A DNA stretch of 64,000 bases from CAKVLG01 sp045637805 (GTDB taxonomy: Bacteria > Bacillota > Clostridia > Christensenellales > UBA1242): the NCBI GenBank assembly GCA_045637805.1, contig JAZUAE010000021.1:5443-69442 (forward strand), written 5' to 3'. The number at the start of each line of letters is the position of its first letter. Position 1 is the first letter of the stretch. Both the position numbers and the translations under genes were made by a program. Below are positions 25,939-34,276 of this stretch, in pieces. Under the pieces are notes generated by a model. The model did no database searches and was not told where the DNA came from. It worked only from the letters and a program-made list of their open reading frames with translations.

Positions 25939-26502
25939 ATGAATAAGGCGGAAAGTAAATATTTTAACACTGCAAGGTTAATGAATACAGCATTAATATA
26001 TCTATTAGAAAAGAGAGAATTGGATAAAATAACGGTTAAAGAAATTTGTGAAAAAGCGGGAGTGAACAGGTCTACATTTTATTTACATTATGAATCCATA
26101 GCAGATTTATTGGTTGAAACGGTGGAAAATTTGGGTAAAGATTTTAAAAATCAATTTTTGCAGACTTCAATATTAAAAAGTAATGATAAACCACAAATGT
26201 TGTTAACTGAGGAATATTTAATTCCATATTTGAACTTTGTAAAAGACAATAGGCGCATTTTAAAAACGATTCATTCTAGACCAGAAATTTTTGATGTTGA
26301 ACAAACTTACGAAAAAATGTGTTTTCAAATATTTTATCCCGCAATAAATATGTTTAATATTGACGATTCCGAAAAACCTTATATCCTTGAGTATTATACA
26401 AAAGGTATTGTCGCAATTATTAATAAATGGATTTCAAACAACTGTGAAGATCCTATCGAGCTGATTATTAAAATAATTTATGATTGTGTTAAAATTCCGT
26501 AA
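25939..26502 (+). CDS. TetR/AcrR-family transcriptional regulator
   Basis: Predicted 187 residues. The N-terminal helix-turn-helix has the TetR pattern: ALIYLLEKRELDKITVKEICEKAGVNRSTFYLHYESIADLL at about residues 15-58. The C-terminal domain is helical, with no recognisable ligand class (TetR_C_7-like). GAGGAATAG precedes the ATG. It is the second gene of the cassette between repeats E and F and probably represses the small membrane protein gene before it. Confidence 0.88.
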   Translation: MNKAESKYFNTARLMNTALIYLLEKRELDKITVKEICEKAGVNRSTFYLHYESIADLLVETVENLGKDFKNQFLQTSILKSNDKPQMLLTEEYLIPYLNFVKDNRRILKTIHSRPEIFDVEQTYEKMCFQIFYPAINMFNIDDSEKPYILEYYTKGIVAIINKWISNNCEDPIELIIKIIYDCVKIP

Positions 26503-26509
26503 TATGGTG

Positions 26510-26561
26510 ACCTCAGTCCTAACATAAATTTATAAACGAATCACGAAAGTGGTTCGTTTTT
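26510..26561 (+). repeat. Repeat copy F: partial tRNA-Ile 3' end and terminator
   Basis: CTCAGTCCTAACATAAA (26512-26528) differs from the tRNA-Ile 3' end CTCAGTCCTACCATAAT at two positions. It is followed by the hairpin ACGAATCAC-GAAA-GTGGTTCGT and a T-tract, which matches copy B. It lacks the GCATTAGA part. Confidence 0.75.
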
Positions 26562-26612
26562 CTTTGTAGAAATTATGTTATTGTGATACAATTTATTTAG
26601 GAGATAACATTT

Positions 26613-27047
26613 ATGGACAAGTTAGTTGATGTTAAAAATTATATAATTGCAAGAGAGCCTGTTTTTCATCATAGAGAATTTACAAATTCGAGAGAAGATG
26701 TGGAAAGAGAGACAACTGATGATTATTTTGAAATTAGTGCAAGTGGGTGTGATTACTCTCGTGAGTTTGTTTTAGATTATCTTGAAAAAAGATACAAAGA
26801 AGAACCTGAAGATGATATGATAAAAGATGGCTGGAAGGTTAAAAACTTTAAAATTAGAAAGCTTGCTGACGAATTATACTTAGTAAATTACACTCTTCAT
26901 GGACAAGGTAGAGTAACCAAGCGTGGTGAAATCTGGAAGGGAAACCTTACTGATGGAATCAAAATTATGTATCATCAAGGAACGGTTGTTGTTCCTGAAA
27001 GAATTAGCGAACACAAAAATTTGTTAAAAACATTAAATAAAAAATAA
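26613..27047 (+). CDS. DUF4440 / SnoaL-like protein
   Basis: Predicted 144-residue cone-shaped NTF2-like fold. It has the DUF4440 pattern: a start REPVFHHREF, TTDDYFEISASGCDYSREFVLDYLEKRY, then VNYTLHGQGRVTKRGEIW and IMYHQGTVV. Such proteins bind or turn over small hydrophobic ligands; the substrate is unknown. A TAGGAG site precedes the ATG. It is the only gene between repeats F and G. Confidence 0.7.
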   Translation: MDKLVDVKNYIIAREPVFHHREFTNSREDVERETTDDYFEISASGCDYSREFVLDYLEKRYKEEPEDDMIKDGWKVKNFKIRKLADELYLVNYTLHGQGRVTKRGEIWKGNLTDGIKIMYHQGTVVVPERISEHKNLLKTLNKK

Positions 27048-27050
27048 TCT

Positions 27051-27113
27051 TTCCGCATTAGAGATAATACGTTCTACCATAATAAAAAAACGAACCCGTG
27101 TGGTTCGTTTTTT
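27051..27113 (+). repeat. Repeat copy G: tRNA-tail/terminator repeat
   Basis: CCGCATTAGAGATAATACG, TTCTACCATAAT, then ACGAACC-CGTGT-GGTTCGT and a T-tract. It is nearly identical to B in the left half and to E in the hairpin. Confidence 0.8.
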
Positions 27114-27175
27114 ATTTGACATAATTTGCATGATTATAATAAAATATTTATAGCGTACAAAAAGGAGGGGTATAT

Positions 27176-27742
27176 ATGAAAAAGTTTTTTGCTAAAAAAT
27201 GGACACTAATAGGTTTTGTTATTGCATCTGCAATATTTCTTGGTGGACTGCTTGCAATGCTTTTAAGTCCAGTCTTCTATGTTGGAGCTTATAGTGGTGG
27301 TGAGGGTGATGATAATTATAGTTATAAATACTATATTCATTTCAAGTCATGTAATAAGTATGAAGTAACACGAGAAGCTAAATTAATTTCAAATGGAACA
27401 ACCACAACAACAGTGACTGAATATTGGTACTATAGACAAGGTGATGTTGTCATTTCTATAGACAAAACAGAAGATATGACAAAAGAACAGTACGATAAAA
27501 CTGTAAAAGAAATTAAAGATTTAAGTGAAGAAGAATTTGAGGTTTTAGTTAAAACACGCGGATCAAAAATTAATTTGCGCTACATGGAAATAAAGACACT
27601 TACAAGTAGTGTAAAATATAGTAACAAGTCTAGTATAACATTCCTTGTAATTGATTCAATTCTATTAGGTCTTGCACTTACTGGTACAGGATTGTCAATA
27701 TTTTATTATGTTAAAGCAAAAAAGAAAAAATCTAAAAACTAA
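27176..27742 (+). CDS. Hypothetical membrane protein, 188 residues
   Basis: An N-terminal transmembrane helix (about residues 11-33), a polar extracytoplasmic domain of about 110 residues rich in Ser, Thr and Tyr, a C-terminal transmembrane helix (about 152-175) and a short lysine tail. No family recognised. AAAGGAGGGG precedes the ATG. It fills the cassette between repeats G and H. Confidence 0.65.
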   Translation: MKKFFAKKWTLIGFVIASAIFLGGLLAMLLSPVFYVGAYSGGEGDDNYSYKYYIHFKSCNKYEVTREAKLISNGTTTTTVTEYWYYRQGDVVISIDKTEDMTKEQYDKTVKEIKDLSEEEFEVLVKTRGSKINLRYMEIKTLTSSVKYSNKSSITFLVIDSILLGLALTGTGLSIFYYVKAKKKKSKN

Positions 27743-27754
27743 ATAGTAATAGAT

Positions 27755-27784
27755 AAAATCGAACCCGTGTGGTTCGTTTTTTTT
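27755..27784 (+). repeat. Repeat copy H: terminator only
   Basis: CGAACC-CGTGT-GGTTCG and a T-tract. It is the last copy, and marks the right end of the array. Confidence 0.7.
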
Positions 27785-27788
27785 GTAA

Positions 27789-28709
27789 TCATTTTTTATA
27801 TTCTGTTTTGTAATTTCTTTTTACGAATATGTTAATATGGCGGGGAATAACCTCAAAATTAAATGAACCACTAAAACCATATTCACCATCTAAATTTACT
27901 ATATTTTTATCATCAAGTTTCACTTGGAATTTGTTAAGTTCTAAAACAATACAATTCTTAGAATTTTTAATAGTTTTTATACCAAAAACAAAAGATTTAA
28001 AAATATTAAATAAAGATCTTATTGATATTCCTTTTTTACTGTTTTCCTTAAATAAAATTACGTTTACATTTCCATCTGTACAATCGGCTTTATTGTTGAT
28101 TTTATAGCCGCTGACATATTTACTATTAGCTATAATACCTAAGATTATATTATCACTTAAAATTTCGTTATCATATTTAAGTGTGATAGGGAATTTATTA
28201 ACTTTACCAAGGTCTTTTACACCGTTTATGTAATATGCGAGTTTGCCAAAAGCTTGTTTTGCTTTTTGAGAAGCTCTATAACTCGAGCCTGTAAAAACTC
28301 CAAATGCGCAAACATAAATTCCATATTTATTTCCTGCCTTAAAAATGTCATGTAAAATTGTATGTTCATCAAGTATGATTTTTACAGCCTTTTTTACATT
28401 TGAAGGTATTTTTAATGAATGTGCAAGATCATTTGTTGTACCTGTTGGTATATAGCCGATTTTTGGCCTATTTTCATTGTTTGCAATACCTGAGATTATT
28501 TCGTTCATAGTTCCATCTCCACCAGAAACAATGATTGTGTCGTAAATTCCACAAGCCTCATTAGCAAAATCGCGGGCATCGCCACGCTTTTCTGTTCTTT
28601 TTACATCAACGGTGTCATATTTTGATTTTAAAGAAGATATTATAAATTCTTTCGTGTTTTTTGAGACACCTTTTCCACTTACAGGATTATAAATGTATAA
28701 ACACTTCAT
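27789..28709 (-). CDS. Diacylglycerol-kinase-family lipid kinase (YegS/DgkB-like)
   Basis: Predicted 306-residue lipid kinase: the N-terminal NPVSGKG motif, the nucleotide loop SGGDGTMNEII and PTGTTNDLAHSL, all typical of the DAGK catalytic domain. The substrate is a lipid alcohol such as diacylglycerol, at the membrane inner face; the precise lipid is unknown. No ribosome site precedes ATG 28709, but a promoter ends 6 bases before it, so the message is probably leaderless. Repeat H lies beyond its 3' end and may terminate it. Confidence 0.88.
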   Translation of the reverse strand: MKCLYIYNPVSGKGVSKNTKEFIISSLKSKYDTVDVKRTEKRGDARDFANEACGIYDTIIVSGGDGTMNEIISGIANNENRPKIGYIPTGTTNDLAHSLKIPSNVKKAVKIILDEHTILHDIFKAGNKYGIYVCAFGVFTGSSYRASQKAKQAFGKLAYYINGVKDLGKVNKFPITLKYDNEILSDNIILGIIANSKYVSGYKINNKADCTDGNVNVILFKENSKKGISIRSLFNIFKSFVFGIKTIKNSKNCIVLELNKFQVKLDDKNIVNLDGEYGFSGSFNFEVIPRHINIFVKRNYKTEYKK

Positions 28710-28715
28710 ATTTTC

Positions 28716-28744
28716 AGTGTACCATTTTATTATATCGAAATCAA
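28716..28744 (-). promoter_or_regulatory. Promoter of the lipid kinase gene
   Basis: Reverse strand: TTGATT (28744-28739), 17 bases, TACACT (28721-28716), 6 bases, ATG. Confidence 0.5.
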
Positions 28745-28845
28745 GTATTTAAAATTAAATGAAAATTTAAAATAAACATAAATATATTTAAAATCATAAA
28801 CTATATTGATGGCATAAGTCATCAAAATTACAAAGGAGGCAAAAA

Positions 28846-29703
28846 ATGGAAACAATTTCAAATCAAGCCCATGTATCTTTTACGTACGATGGCAATGATG
28901 TTGTTAAAACAAATGATTCTAATATTGTAAATTCTTCAATTAAAGATAAATACAGTATTTTAGTCGAAAAATCATCAACAACAGAGTGTTTTAGAGCAGG
29001 TGAAATTATCAACTATATGGTTCGTGTTACAAATACAGGTTGTGGTTGTTTAAGTAATTTTACTATCATCGACAACCTTGGAGGTGCAGACTATTTAACC
29101 TTTGTTGAAGGTAGCGCTAGATTATTTGTAAATGGAACAATGCGTGAAATTACACCGTCTAACCTATCACCATTATCATTTACTATTGCGGACAGGTTAG
29201 AAAGAGACGCCGAACTTATTTTGCAATATAATGCCCTTGTAGATGCAAATATTAGTGCTGATATTTCTGAGATCACCAATCGTGTAGATGTAAAGGGATA
29301 TGCATGTGGTTGTGGCTGTGAAAGAGGCCGTGACTGTGTTGAAGGCTCAGCAGAATATACTATTTCTAGGTGTCTTTTTGCTGAAGTGTTAATTACAAAA
29401 GCAATTTCAAACGACAATGTTTGCTGCGGTGAAGAATTAGATTATATTATAACACTTACAAATATTGGCAATATTGATGCAACAAATGTAATTGTTACTG
29501 ATACTCTTCCTGAATCGTTTAATACAACGGAAATACACATGGAAAATAATGGCAATCATTATCAATTTGATGCAAGCGAATACACAATTGATGCGTCTAA
29601 CTTGTTGACACTTCCAAATGAAACTGGAACCGCTATACTTGTTCCTGCACTTGGACCAGGTGTTGATAACACAACAAGAATTCGTATTCATGGACACATG
29701 TAA
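28846..29703 (+). CDS. DUF11-repeat protein
   Basis: Predicted 285 residues with two DUF11-type beta-sandwich repeats: INYMVRVTNTG...FTIIDNLGG (about residues 50-85) and LDYIITLTNIGNIDATNVIVTDTLPESF (about 199-226). A cysteine-rich stretch (GYACGCGCERGRDC) joins them. There is no signal peptide or sorting motif, so it may be cytosolic or a spore or coat component, as reported for some clostridial DUF11 proteins; that role is inference. AAAGGAGG precedes the ATG, and a strong terminator follows the stop. Confidence 0.75.
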   Translation: METISNQAHVSFTYDGNDVVKTNDSNIVNSSIKDKYSILVEKSSTTECFRAGEIINYMVRVTNTGCGCLSNFTIIDNLGGADYLTFVEGSARLFVNGTMREITPSNLSPLSFTIADRLERDAELILQYNALVDANISADISEITNRVDVKGYACGCGCERGRDCVEGSAEYTISRCLFAEVLITKAISNDNVCCGEELDYIITLTNIGNIDATNVIVTDTLPESFNTTEIHMENNGNHYQFDASEYTIDASNLLTLPNETGTAILVPALGPGVDNTTRIRIHGHM

Positions 29704-29706
29704 CAA

Positions 29707-29739
29707 AAGAAGAGTCAATCAAGCGATTGACTCTTTTTT
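29707..29739 (+). terminator. Terminator of the DUF11 gene
   Basis: AAGAGTCAATC-AAGC-GATTGACTCTT with a T-tract. Confidence 0.9.
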
Positions 29740-29838
29740 GTTACTTGTATGAAATTTTTATTTAAAAGTTTAAAATTATTAGGTAAATTTAACTGTTGAG
29801 TGATATAATTAATGAGAAAAAACAAAGGAGATAAAAAA

Positions 29839-30243
29839 ATGATAGATAATGGTATTGAATTGAATTTAGAAAGCGGTGAACCTCATTTTGAAAACGATAC
29901 AATGGTTGCGGTTAAGTCTAATAATTTAAAAAATAACACATTAATCGGATCCTATGTTATTATTCCAAAATCTGAAGTGGGGTCGCCATTCGAGTTGTCC
30001 GATAAAGAGTGGACAGATTGTAAATCTTTAATGATTGAAGTAAAGGAATATTTAGATAAAAAATATGCACCAGATGGCTATAATGTTGGCTGGAATGTCG
30101 GGGAAGTGGCTGGTCAGCACGTTGCTCATGCGCATCTCCACATTATTCCAAGATATGCTGATGAGCTCTATGCTGGAAAAGGACTTCGTCATTGGTTTAA
30201 ACAACCGGAAAACATGAGAGCATCATTAAAGGATAAAAAATAA
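29839..30243 (+). CDS. HIT-family hydrolase
   Basis: Predicted 134-residue histidine-triad nucleotide hydrolase or transferase. The catalytic motif reads QHVAHAHLHIIPR, near residues 96-108. The family acts on nucleoside phosphoramidates or dinucleotides. ATG 29839 follows AAAGGAGATAA; an in-frame ATG at 29812 has no site. The unit is monocistronic, with a terminator shared with the convergent gene. Confidence 0.9.
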   Translation: MIDNGIELNLESGEPHFENDTMVAVKSNNLKNNTLIGSYVIIPKSEVGSPFELSDKEWTDCKSLMIEVKEYLDKKYAPDGYNVGWNVGEVAGQHVAHAHLHIIPRYADELYAGKGLRHWFKQPENMRASLKDKK

Positions 30244-30250
30244 ATTAATA

Positions 30251-30278
30251 AAAAACGAGCCTCGTAGGCTCGTTTTTT
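30251..30278. terminator. Bidirectional terminator
   Basis: AAAACGAGCC-TCGTA-GGCTCGTTTT with flanking A- and T-tracts, between the HIT gene and its convergent neighbour. Confidence 0.85.
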
Positions 30279-30885
30279 AATTAAATTCTGGAAATGGGTC
30301 ACTAACATTTGGCTGCATTCTACTTTCACATATTTTTGTATAAGATTCATAAACGCGCGTTGTGTCATTTTTATCTACTGCGCAAATAAAATTACATAAA
30401 TGATCTAAACTTTCTACAACATGATTCACAATATTTGGTGCACAAATGTCCTCATTGCCATAAAAGGTATCGGTATCCCACTCAAGAGGTTCGTTTAGCT
30501 CAAAATTAAAGTATTTAAGCGTAGCGTGTATTGTTATTTCTGAAATATAAAACAAGTGTTCAATCATTGTCATGCGCTGATCTAGGGTTTTAGCAAAATG
30601 ATAATGTAAAAAATAAACGGCATACCATTGCTGACATTCGTTTAAAAATGCCATTTGAGTAGAATATTCCTTTGATCCAGTTATATTAAGAAGATTGTTT
30701 TGGTAAGTTATACGATTTTCTTTTATTTGGTCGTAATATTTGTTTACATATGGCAAAAATTTCAGATTATCAATATCGTGGTTTAAAGATTTCATCATAG
30801 AATTTATTTTTTTAACGTTTTCTTTGTTGTGTTTTACTATATCTGAAAAATTTAAAGAGTGTTGGCTAAAAATATCGTTTTTCAT
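30277..30885 (-). CDS. Hypothetical protein, 202 residues
   Basis: A soluble, mainly helical protein without signal or membrane segments. It is rich in Asn, Tyr and His (LNECQQWYAVYFLHYHFAKT) and has an acidic C-terminus. I recognise no family. A consensus promoter lies 7-8 bases upstream of the ATG and no ribosome site is visible, so it is a further leaderless candidate. Its context (a HIT gene and alpha-CTD-like repeat genes) gives no clue to function. Confidence 0.6.
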   Translation of the reverse strand: MKNDIFSQHSLNFSDIVKHNKENVKKINSMMKSLNHDIDNLKFLPYVNKYYDQIKENRITYQNNLLNITGSKEYSTQMAFLNECQQWYAVYFLHYHFAKTLDQRMTMIEHLFYISEITIHATLKYFNFELNEPLEWDTDTFYGNEDICAPNIVNHVVESLDHLCNFICAVDKNDTTRVYESYTKICESRMQPNVSDPFPEFN

Positions 30886-30892
30886 AAATAAG

Positions 30893-30922
30893 AATATAAC
30901 ACTTTTAAGCCTGTTTTGTCAA
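30893..30922 (-). promoter_or_regulatory. Promoter of the 202-residue protein gene
   Basis: Reverse strand: TTGACA (30922-30917), 17-18 bases, TTATAT or TATATT (30899-30893), 6-8 bases, then ATG at 30885. Confidence 0.6.
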
Positions 30923-31041
30923 TAGAGGATTGCTGCAAAGTTTAAAAAGTTGAATAAGGTTTATGCCCAAATTTCTTATAGTGACATCTTGAATTTTACA
31001 AAATTGTATTATATAATATATATAAGTAGAGGAAATTTAGT

Positions 31042-32622
31042 ATGATAGAGAAAAAACTTAGAGCGGAAAGTTTGTTAACGTCTAACATTAGTGAAGAACT
31101 TGCTTCAGTTAAGATAGATGCACTTGGTTTGCCTAATAAAATGCTCGATAAATTGAAGTCTTTTGAGGTGTATAATTTAAACACTGGTAAGACTCAATTA
31201 TTTAAAAATATTGGCGATTTAATGAAAATGGGCAGAAATGGGTTAATGGTTCAACTGGGACAAAGAAATATTAGATATTCAGAGGCTGACGAAATCATTG
31301 TTACGATTGAAAATAAACTTGCTAAAATAGGCTTAAAATTTGAGGATTCAGACTTTACCGTACTCGACGTGAAAATTAGTGAGCTAGAAGTGTCTGGGAA
31401 GGCTCACGAACTTTTAACTCGTCTTCCAAATCATATTCGCAATTTGTTAGATTTGTCTATTCAAAATAAGGCAAAACTAAGACATAAAGTTGTGGAAAAT
31501 GGACAAGGTATAGTCAGCGAGATTGAAAGAGCTATGGAAAAATATGGAATGAGGTTTGTTGAGTCTAGTTTTAAATTAGACAAAAATAATTTTTTTCCAA
31601 CAGAATGGATATTCAGAAAAAATGCCTCAATAGTAAATGAAGAAAGAAAAAAAGATATAAATAATGTTCAAGTAAGATTGTCCGAAAATAAATTTGCAAA
31701 AAAAGATATAAATGCCATTGATAAAAAGTGTGTTTCAGAATTACGTGCAATAGGTTTAAGCGACAAAAATATTGTTTATTTAGTAAATAAGATAGGTGTG
31801 AATAGTGTAGATGATTTAAAAAACAAAACTTATAATGAATTATGTTTTGCTTTAAATCAAAACATATCTGCTATTGGTAAGATAAGAAAGTATTTAAGAA
31901 ACCAAGGAATTGAATTGAATAGGGTTTATATTAGAAAAAGGAAACAAGAAATTGTAGAATTTGATATAGAAAACATGAGTGAGGAAGAAAAGCAAAAGTT
32001 TAAAGATTCAAGTGTTGACGTTTTGGGACTTCCTGCAAGTGCAACAAAAAAACTAAAAGATGAATATGGAATTTTAAAGATTGATGATCTACAGAAAATT
32101 TCAAGGGAACAGCTCGATACTTTTAAATATAACTTAAGATCTCATGATCAACTTAAGAAGACGATACGAAGACTTTTTCCATACAAGAGTGACATTTGTC
32201 TGATTATGAGAAAAAAAGATAAAGAAAAGTTCGTTAAATACAATCTTGAAAATATTCATAAGTTTGACAAAAATGAAGTGCTAAATGCTCCACTTTGTGC
32301 ATTTGGTGTTACACTTCACACTCAAAAATTTTTAAAAAACAGAATGGGAATAGAAAAATTGTCAGACTTTACAGGAAAAACTTATACAGATATAGCTATG
32401 GCTTTGAATAACAACTTAAATCAAGCTGCTCTAATTTCTAAAATGTTAAAAGCGATAGATCTACCTCTTGCGCGATCTAAAAAAATTGACGACAACGAAA
32501 ACTTGGACGATTTTGTTTTTGAATCAAGTAATGGAGAACAAGTTGAAAATAACGGTAATGATTTTGTAAGAAAAAATTGCAAAAAATCAAGAAAAGAATT
32601 TGATGCGGACGAAATGATATAA
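31042..32622 (+). CDS. Protein with five alpha-CTD-like helical repeats
   Basis: Predicted 526-residue soluble protein. About five segments (residues roughly 28-100, 109-172, 232-292, 324-383 and 414-476) share the pattern of the RNA polymerase alpha C-terminal domain: LGLPNKMLDKL, then a loop and IGDLMKMG, then a helix ending ENKLAKIGLKF. In alpha-CTD this fold binds DNA and activators. The tail is lysine-rich and acidic. It is not RpoA: there is no N-terminal assembly domain. AGAGGAAAT precedes the ATG. A shorter paralogue follows 70 bases downstream. The fold call is by eye; function unknown. Confidence 0.6.
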   Translation: MIEKKLRAESLLTSNISEELASVKIDALGLPNKMLDKLKSFEVYNLNTGKTQLFKNIGDLMKMGRNGLMVQLGQRNIRYSEADEIIVTIENKLAKIGLKFEDSDFTVLDVKISELEVSGKAHELLTRLPNHIRNLLDLSIQNKAKLRHKVVENGQGIVSEIERAMEKYGMRFVESSFKLDKNNFFPTEWIFRKNASIVNEERKKDINNVQVRLSENKFAKKDINAIDKKCVSELRAIGLSDKNIVYLVNKIGVNSVDDLKNKTYNELCFALNQNISAIGKIRKYLRNQGIELNRVYIRKRKQEIVEFDIENMSEEEKQKFKDSSVDVLGLPASATKKLKDEYGILKIDDLQKISREQLDTFKYNLRSHDQLKKTIRRLFPYKSDICLIMRKKDKEKFVKYNLENIHKFDKNEVLNAPLCAFGVTLHTQKFLKNRMGIEKLSDFTGKTYTDIAMALNNNLNQAALISKMLKAIDLPLARSKKIDDNENLDDFVFESSNGEQVENNGNDFVRKNCKKSRKEFDADEMI

Positions 32623-32692
32623 TAGCTTTATATTTCTTTGAATTATTAGCTTTTTAGTGTATAATTTATGTATAAATATTTTGAGGTGTTTT

Positions 32693-33379
32693 ATGAGTAG
32701 AATGTATAATTTGTATGATAATAAAATCAGAGAGGAACTTTTGAACATGCCTATCAAGGCTTTGGGATTACCTTTAGAAGTTGAAAAGGTTTTATCTTCT
32801 GTTTGTGAGATGGGTGTTTATGGAATTGAAAAGAATACTATTAAAACGGTTGGCGATTTATTAGAAAAGGGAAAGAGCAGAATTGAAAATGTTCTTTCAA
32901 GAAATGTATATTATCAAAAATACCCGAATATTATTAGAGATATAGAAGAAAAACTGATGAGGTTTGGTTTTAAATTTGAAGATTCGGATTTTTCAGCATT
33001 AGATGTTAGAGTTAAAGAATTAGATGTATCTGATAAAACAAAACAATTTTTAGATAAAATTTCTCATAACACTAAAACTATTGGTGATTTAAGTATAAAA
33101 AGAATTAGATCTTTAACTGTTCGCATACTTGATGATGATTATAGTGTGCTCCTTGATTTGAAAAATGCAATGCAGGAATATGGTGTAAAATTTGAAGATG
33201 CATCATACGAGTTGGATAAAACAAAATTTTTCCCGTTAAAAGATAAAGTATTTTTCTTAAGCAATAAAACTATTAATGAATATTTAAAAAATTATAAAAG
33301 ACCAAGAAAATTTCAGAAATCAAAAGAAATTTTCCAAAGAGAATTTAAAAAACAATCAGTAGAAAATGAAGCAATATAA
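32693..33379 (+). CDS. Paralogue with two alpha-CTD-like repeats
   Basis: Predicted 228 residues, aligned with the first 200 residues of the preceding protein: IKALGLPLEVEKVL...TVGDLLEKG...EEKLMRFGFKFEDSDFSALDVRVKELDVS (repeat 1, about 21-96) and repeat 2 (about 104-167), then DKTKFFPL, also shared. It ends in a basic tail (KRPRKFQKSKEIFQREFKKQ). It therefore looks like a tandem duplication with loss of repeats 3-5. ATG 32693 follows GAGGTG; the frame is open 12 codons upstream. A terminator follows. Confidence 0.6.
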   Translation: MSRMYNLYDNKIREELLNMPIKALGLPLEVEKVLSSVCEMGVYGIEKNTIKTVGDLLEKGKSRIENVLSRNVYYQKYPNIIRDIEEKLMRFGFKFEDSDFSALDVRVKELDVSDKTKQFLDKISHNTKTIGDLSIKRIRSLTVRILDDDYSVLLDLKNAMQEYGVKFEDASYELDKTKFFPLKDKVFFLSNKTINEYLKNYKRPRKFQKSKEIFQREFKKQSVENEAI

Positions 33380-33408
33380 AAGGGGTTGCATAATGCAATC
33401 TCTTTTTT
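33378..33408 (+). terminator. Terminator after the alpha-CTD-like pair
   Basis: GGTTGCA-TAA-TGCAATC stem (one G-T pair) with flanking AAAAG and CTCTTTTTT. Confidence 0.7.
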
Positions 33409-33483
33409 GTTTTTACATATGTTTTTTTATTTGCTTATATAAGAAAAATGCTGTATTATATAACTGTAACGTGGAGGAAAAAT

Positions 33484-33804
33484 ATGAAAGTTTTACAATT
33501 TTTATTATCTGATAATTTTGATACAATGTTTGAAAACACTGCTAATAACGTAAGCACTTTTTCGACAATTATGTTTGTTCTTTCTGGAATTGTCACTGTG
33601 GCAATAGTGGTATTCATAATTTGTGTTGTGATTAAATCAACGAGGAAAATGAAGGATATAACAGGCGGTGTAATGGGGGAGATTAAGGAAAATATTGAAG
33701 ATAATTCTAACCCAAATATTACATGTGAATACTGCGGATCTGTAAACAAGAAAGAAAATTCTACTTGTAAACAGTGTGGTGCATCACTTAATCATAAAAA
33801 ATAG
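33484..33804 (+). CDS. Membrane-anchored zinc-ribbon protein, 106 residues
   Basis: One transmembrane helix (about residues 28-52), a short linker and a C-terminal zinc ribbon with two CxxC pairs (CEYCGS and CKQCGA). Function unknown; such ribbons often mediate protein contacts. ATG 33484 follows GTGGAGGAAAAAT; an in-frame start at 33448 has no site. A strong terminator follows. Confidence 0.7.
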   Translation: MKVLQFLLSDNFDTMFENTANNVSTFSTIMFVLSGIVTVAIVVFIICVVIKSTRKMKDITGGVMGEIKENIEDNSNPNITCEYCGSVNKKENSTCKQCGASLNHKK

Positions 33805-33809
33805 ACAAT

Positions 33810-33844
33810 AAAACGAGCTTTTGGTTTAAAGCTCGTTTTTTTTT
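33810..33844 (+). terminator. Terminator of the zinc-ribbon gene
   Basis: AAAACGAGCTTT / AAAGCTCGTTTT with a T-tract. Confidence 0.85.
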
Positions 33845-33931
33845 GTTTTTAATTAACATTTAATATAATTCATTTGATTTTTATTTTTAAATACTTTATA
33901 TTTAAAATACTAAAGATAAGGAGAGAAATCT

Positions 33932-34240
33932 ATGAGTAAGGAAGAAAACAAGAAGTTTTTTGATGGTATAGGCATGTTTGCTGCTGTTATCACAATTATT
34001 ACATATTTAGTACTTGCAATTAATGCTCAATGGCCATTCATTAATAATGGAACTATAATGAACATTCTTTTAGTTATAAAAGTTTATGCTCCTCTTGTAG
34101 TTGTTGCAATTACTGGACTTGAGTGGGTGTCTGGAAGAAGTTTCTTCGTTAAAATTATTTTCTATGCAGCTATGGCTTTAGTTGTTATTTCAATGTTTTT
34201 CCCATCAACATGGACACAGTTTGTGGGATTAATAGGTTAA
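33932..34240 (+). CDS. Small membrane protein, three helices
   Basis: Predicted 102 residues with three transmembrane helices (about residues 14-32, 42-62 and 72-92), short loops and a charged N-terminus (MSKEENKKFFDG). No family recognised. AAGGAGAGAAAT precedes the ATG. It has its own terminator, shared with the convergent degV gene. Confidence 0.65.
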   Translation: MSKEENKKFFDGIGMFAAVITIITYLVLAINAQWPFINNGTIMNILLVIKVYAPLVVVAITGLEWVSGRSFFVKIIFYAAMALVVISMFFPSTWTQFVGLIG

Positions 34241-34248
34241 TAGCAAAC

Positions 34249-34276
34249 AAAAAAGACGCAATCGCGTCTTTTTTTT
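34249..34276. terminator. Bidirectional terminator
   Basis: AAAAGACGC-AATC-GCGTCTTTT between convergent genes. Confidence 0.85.

Noticed and set aside
21487..27784. Integron or CRISPR array
   Set aside because: Repeats are few, irregularly spaced by whole genes and not spacer-like; no integron integrase, attC-type core or cas gene is in the window.
31042..32622. RNA polymerase alpha subunit
   Set aside because: No N-terminal assembly domain; only CTD-like repeats. rpoA should lie beyond rpsD at the right edge.
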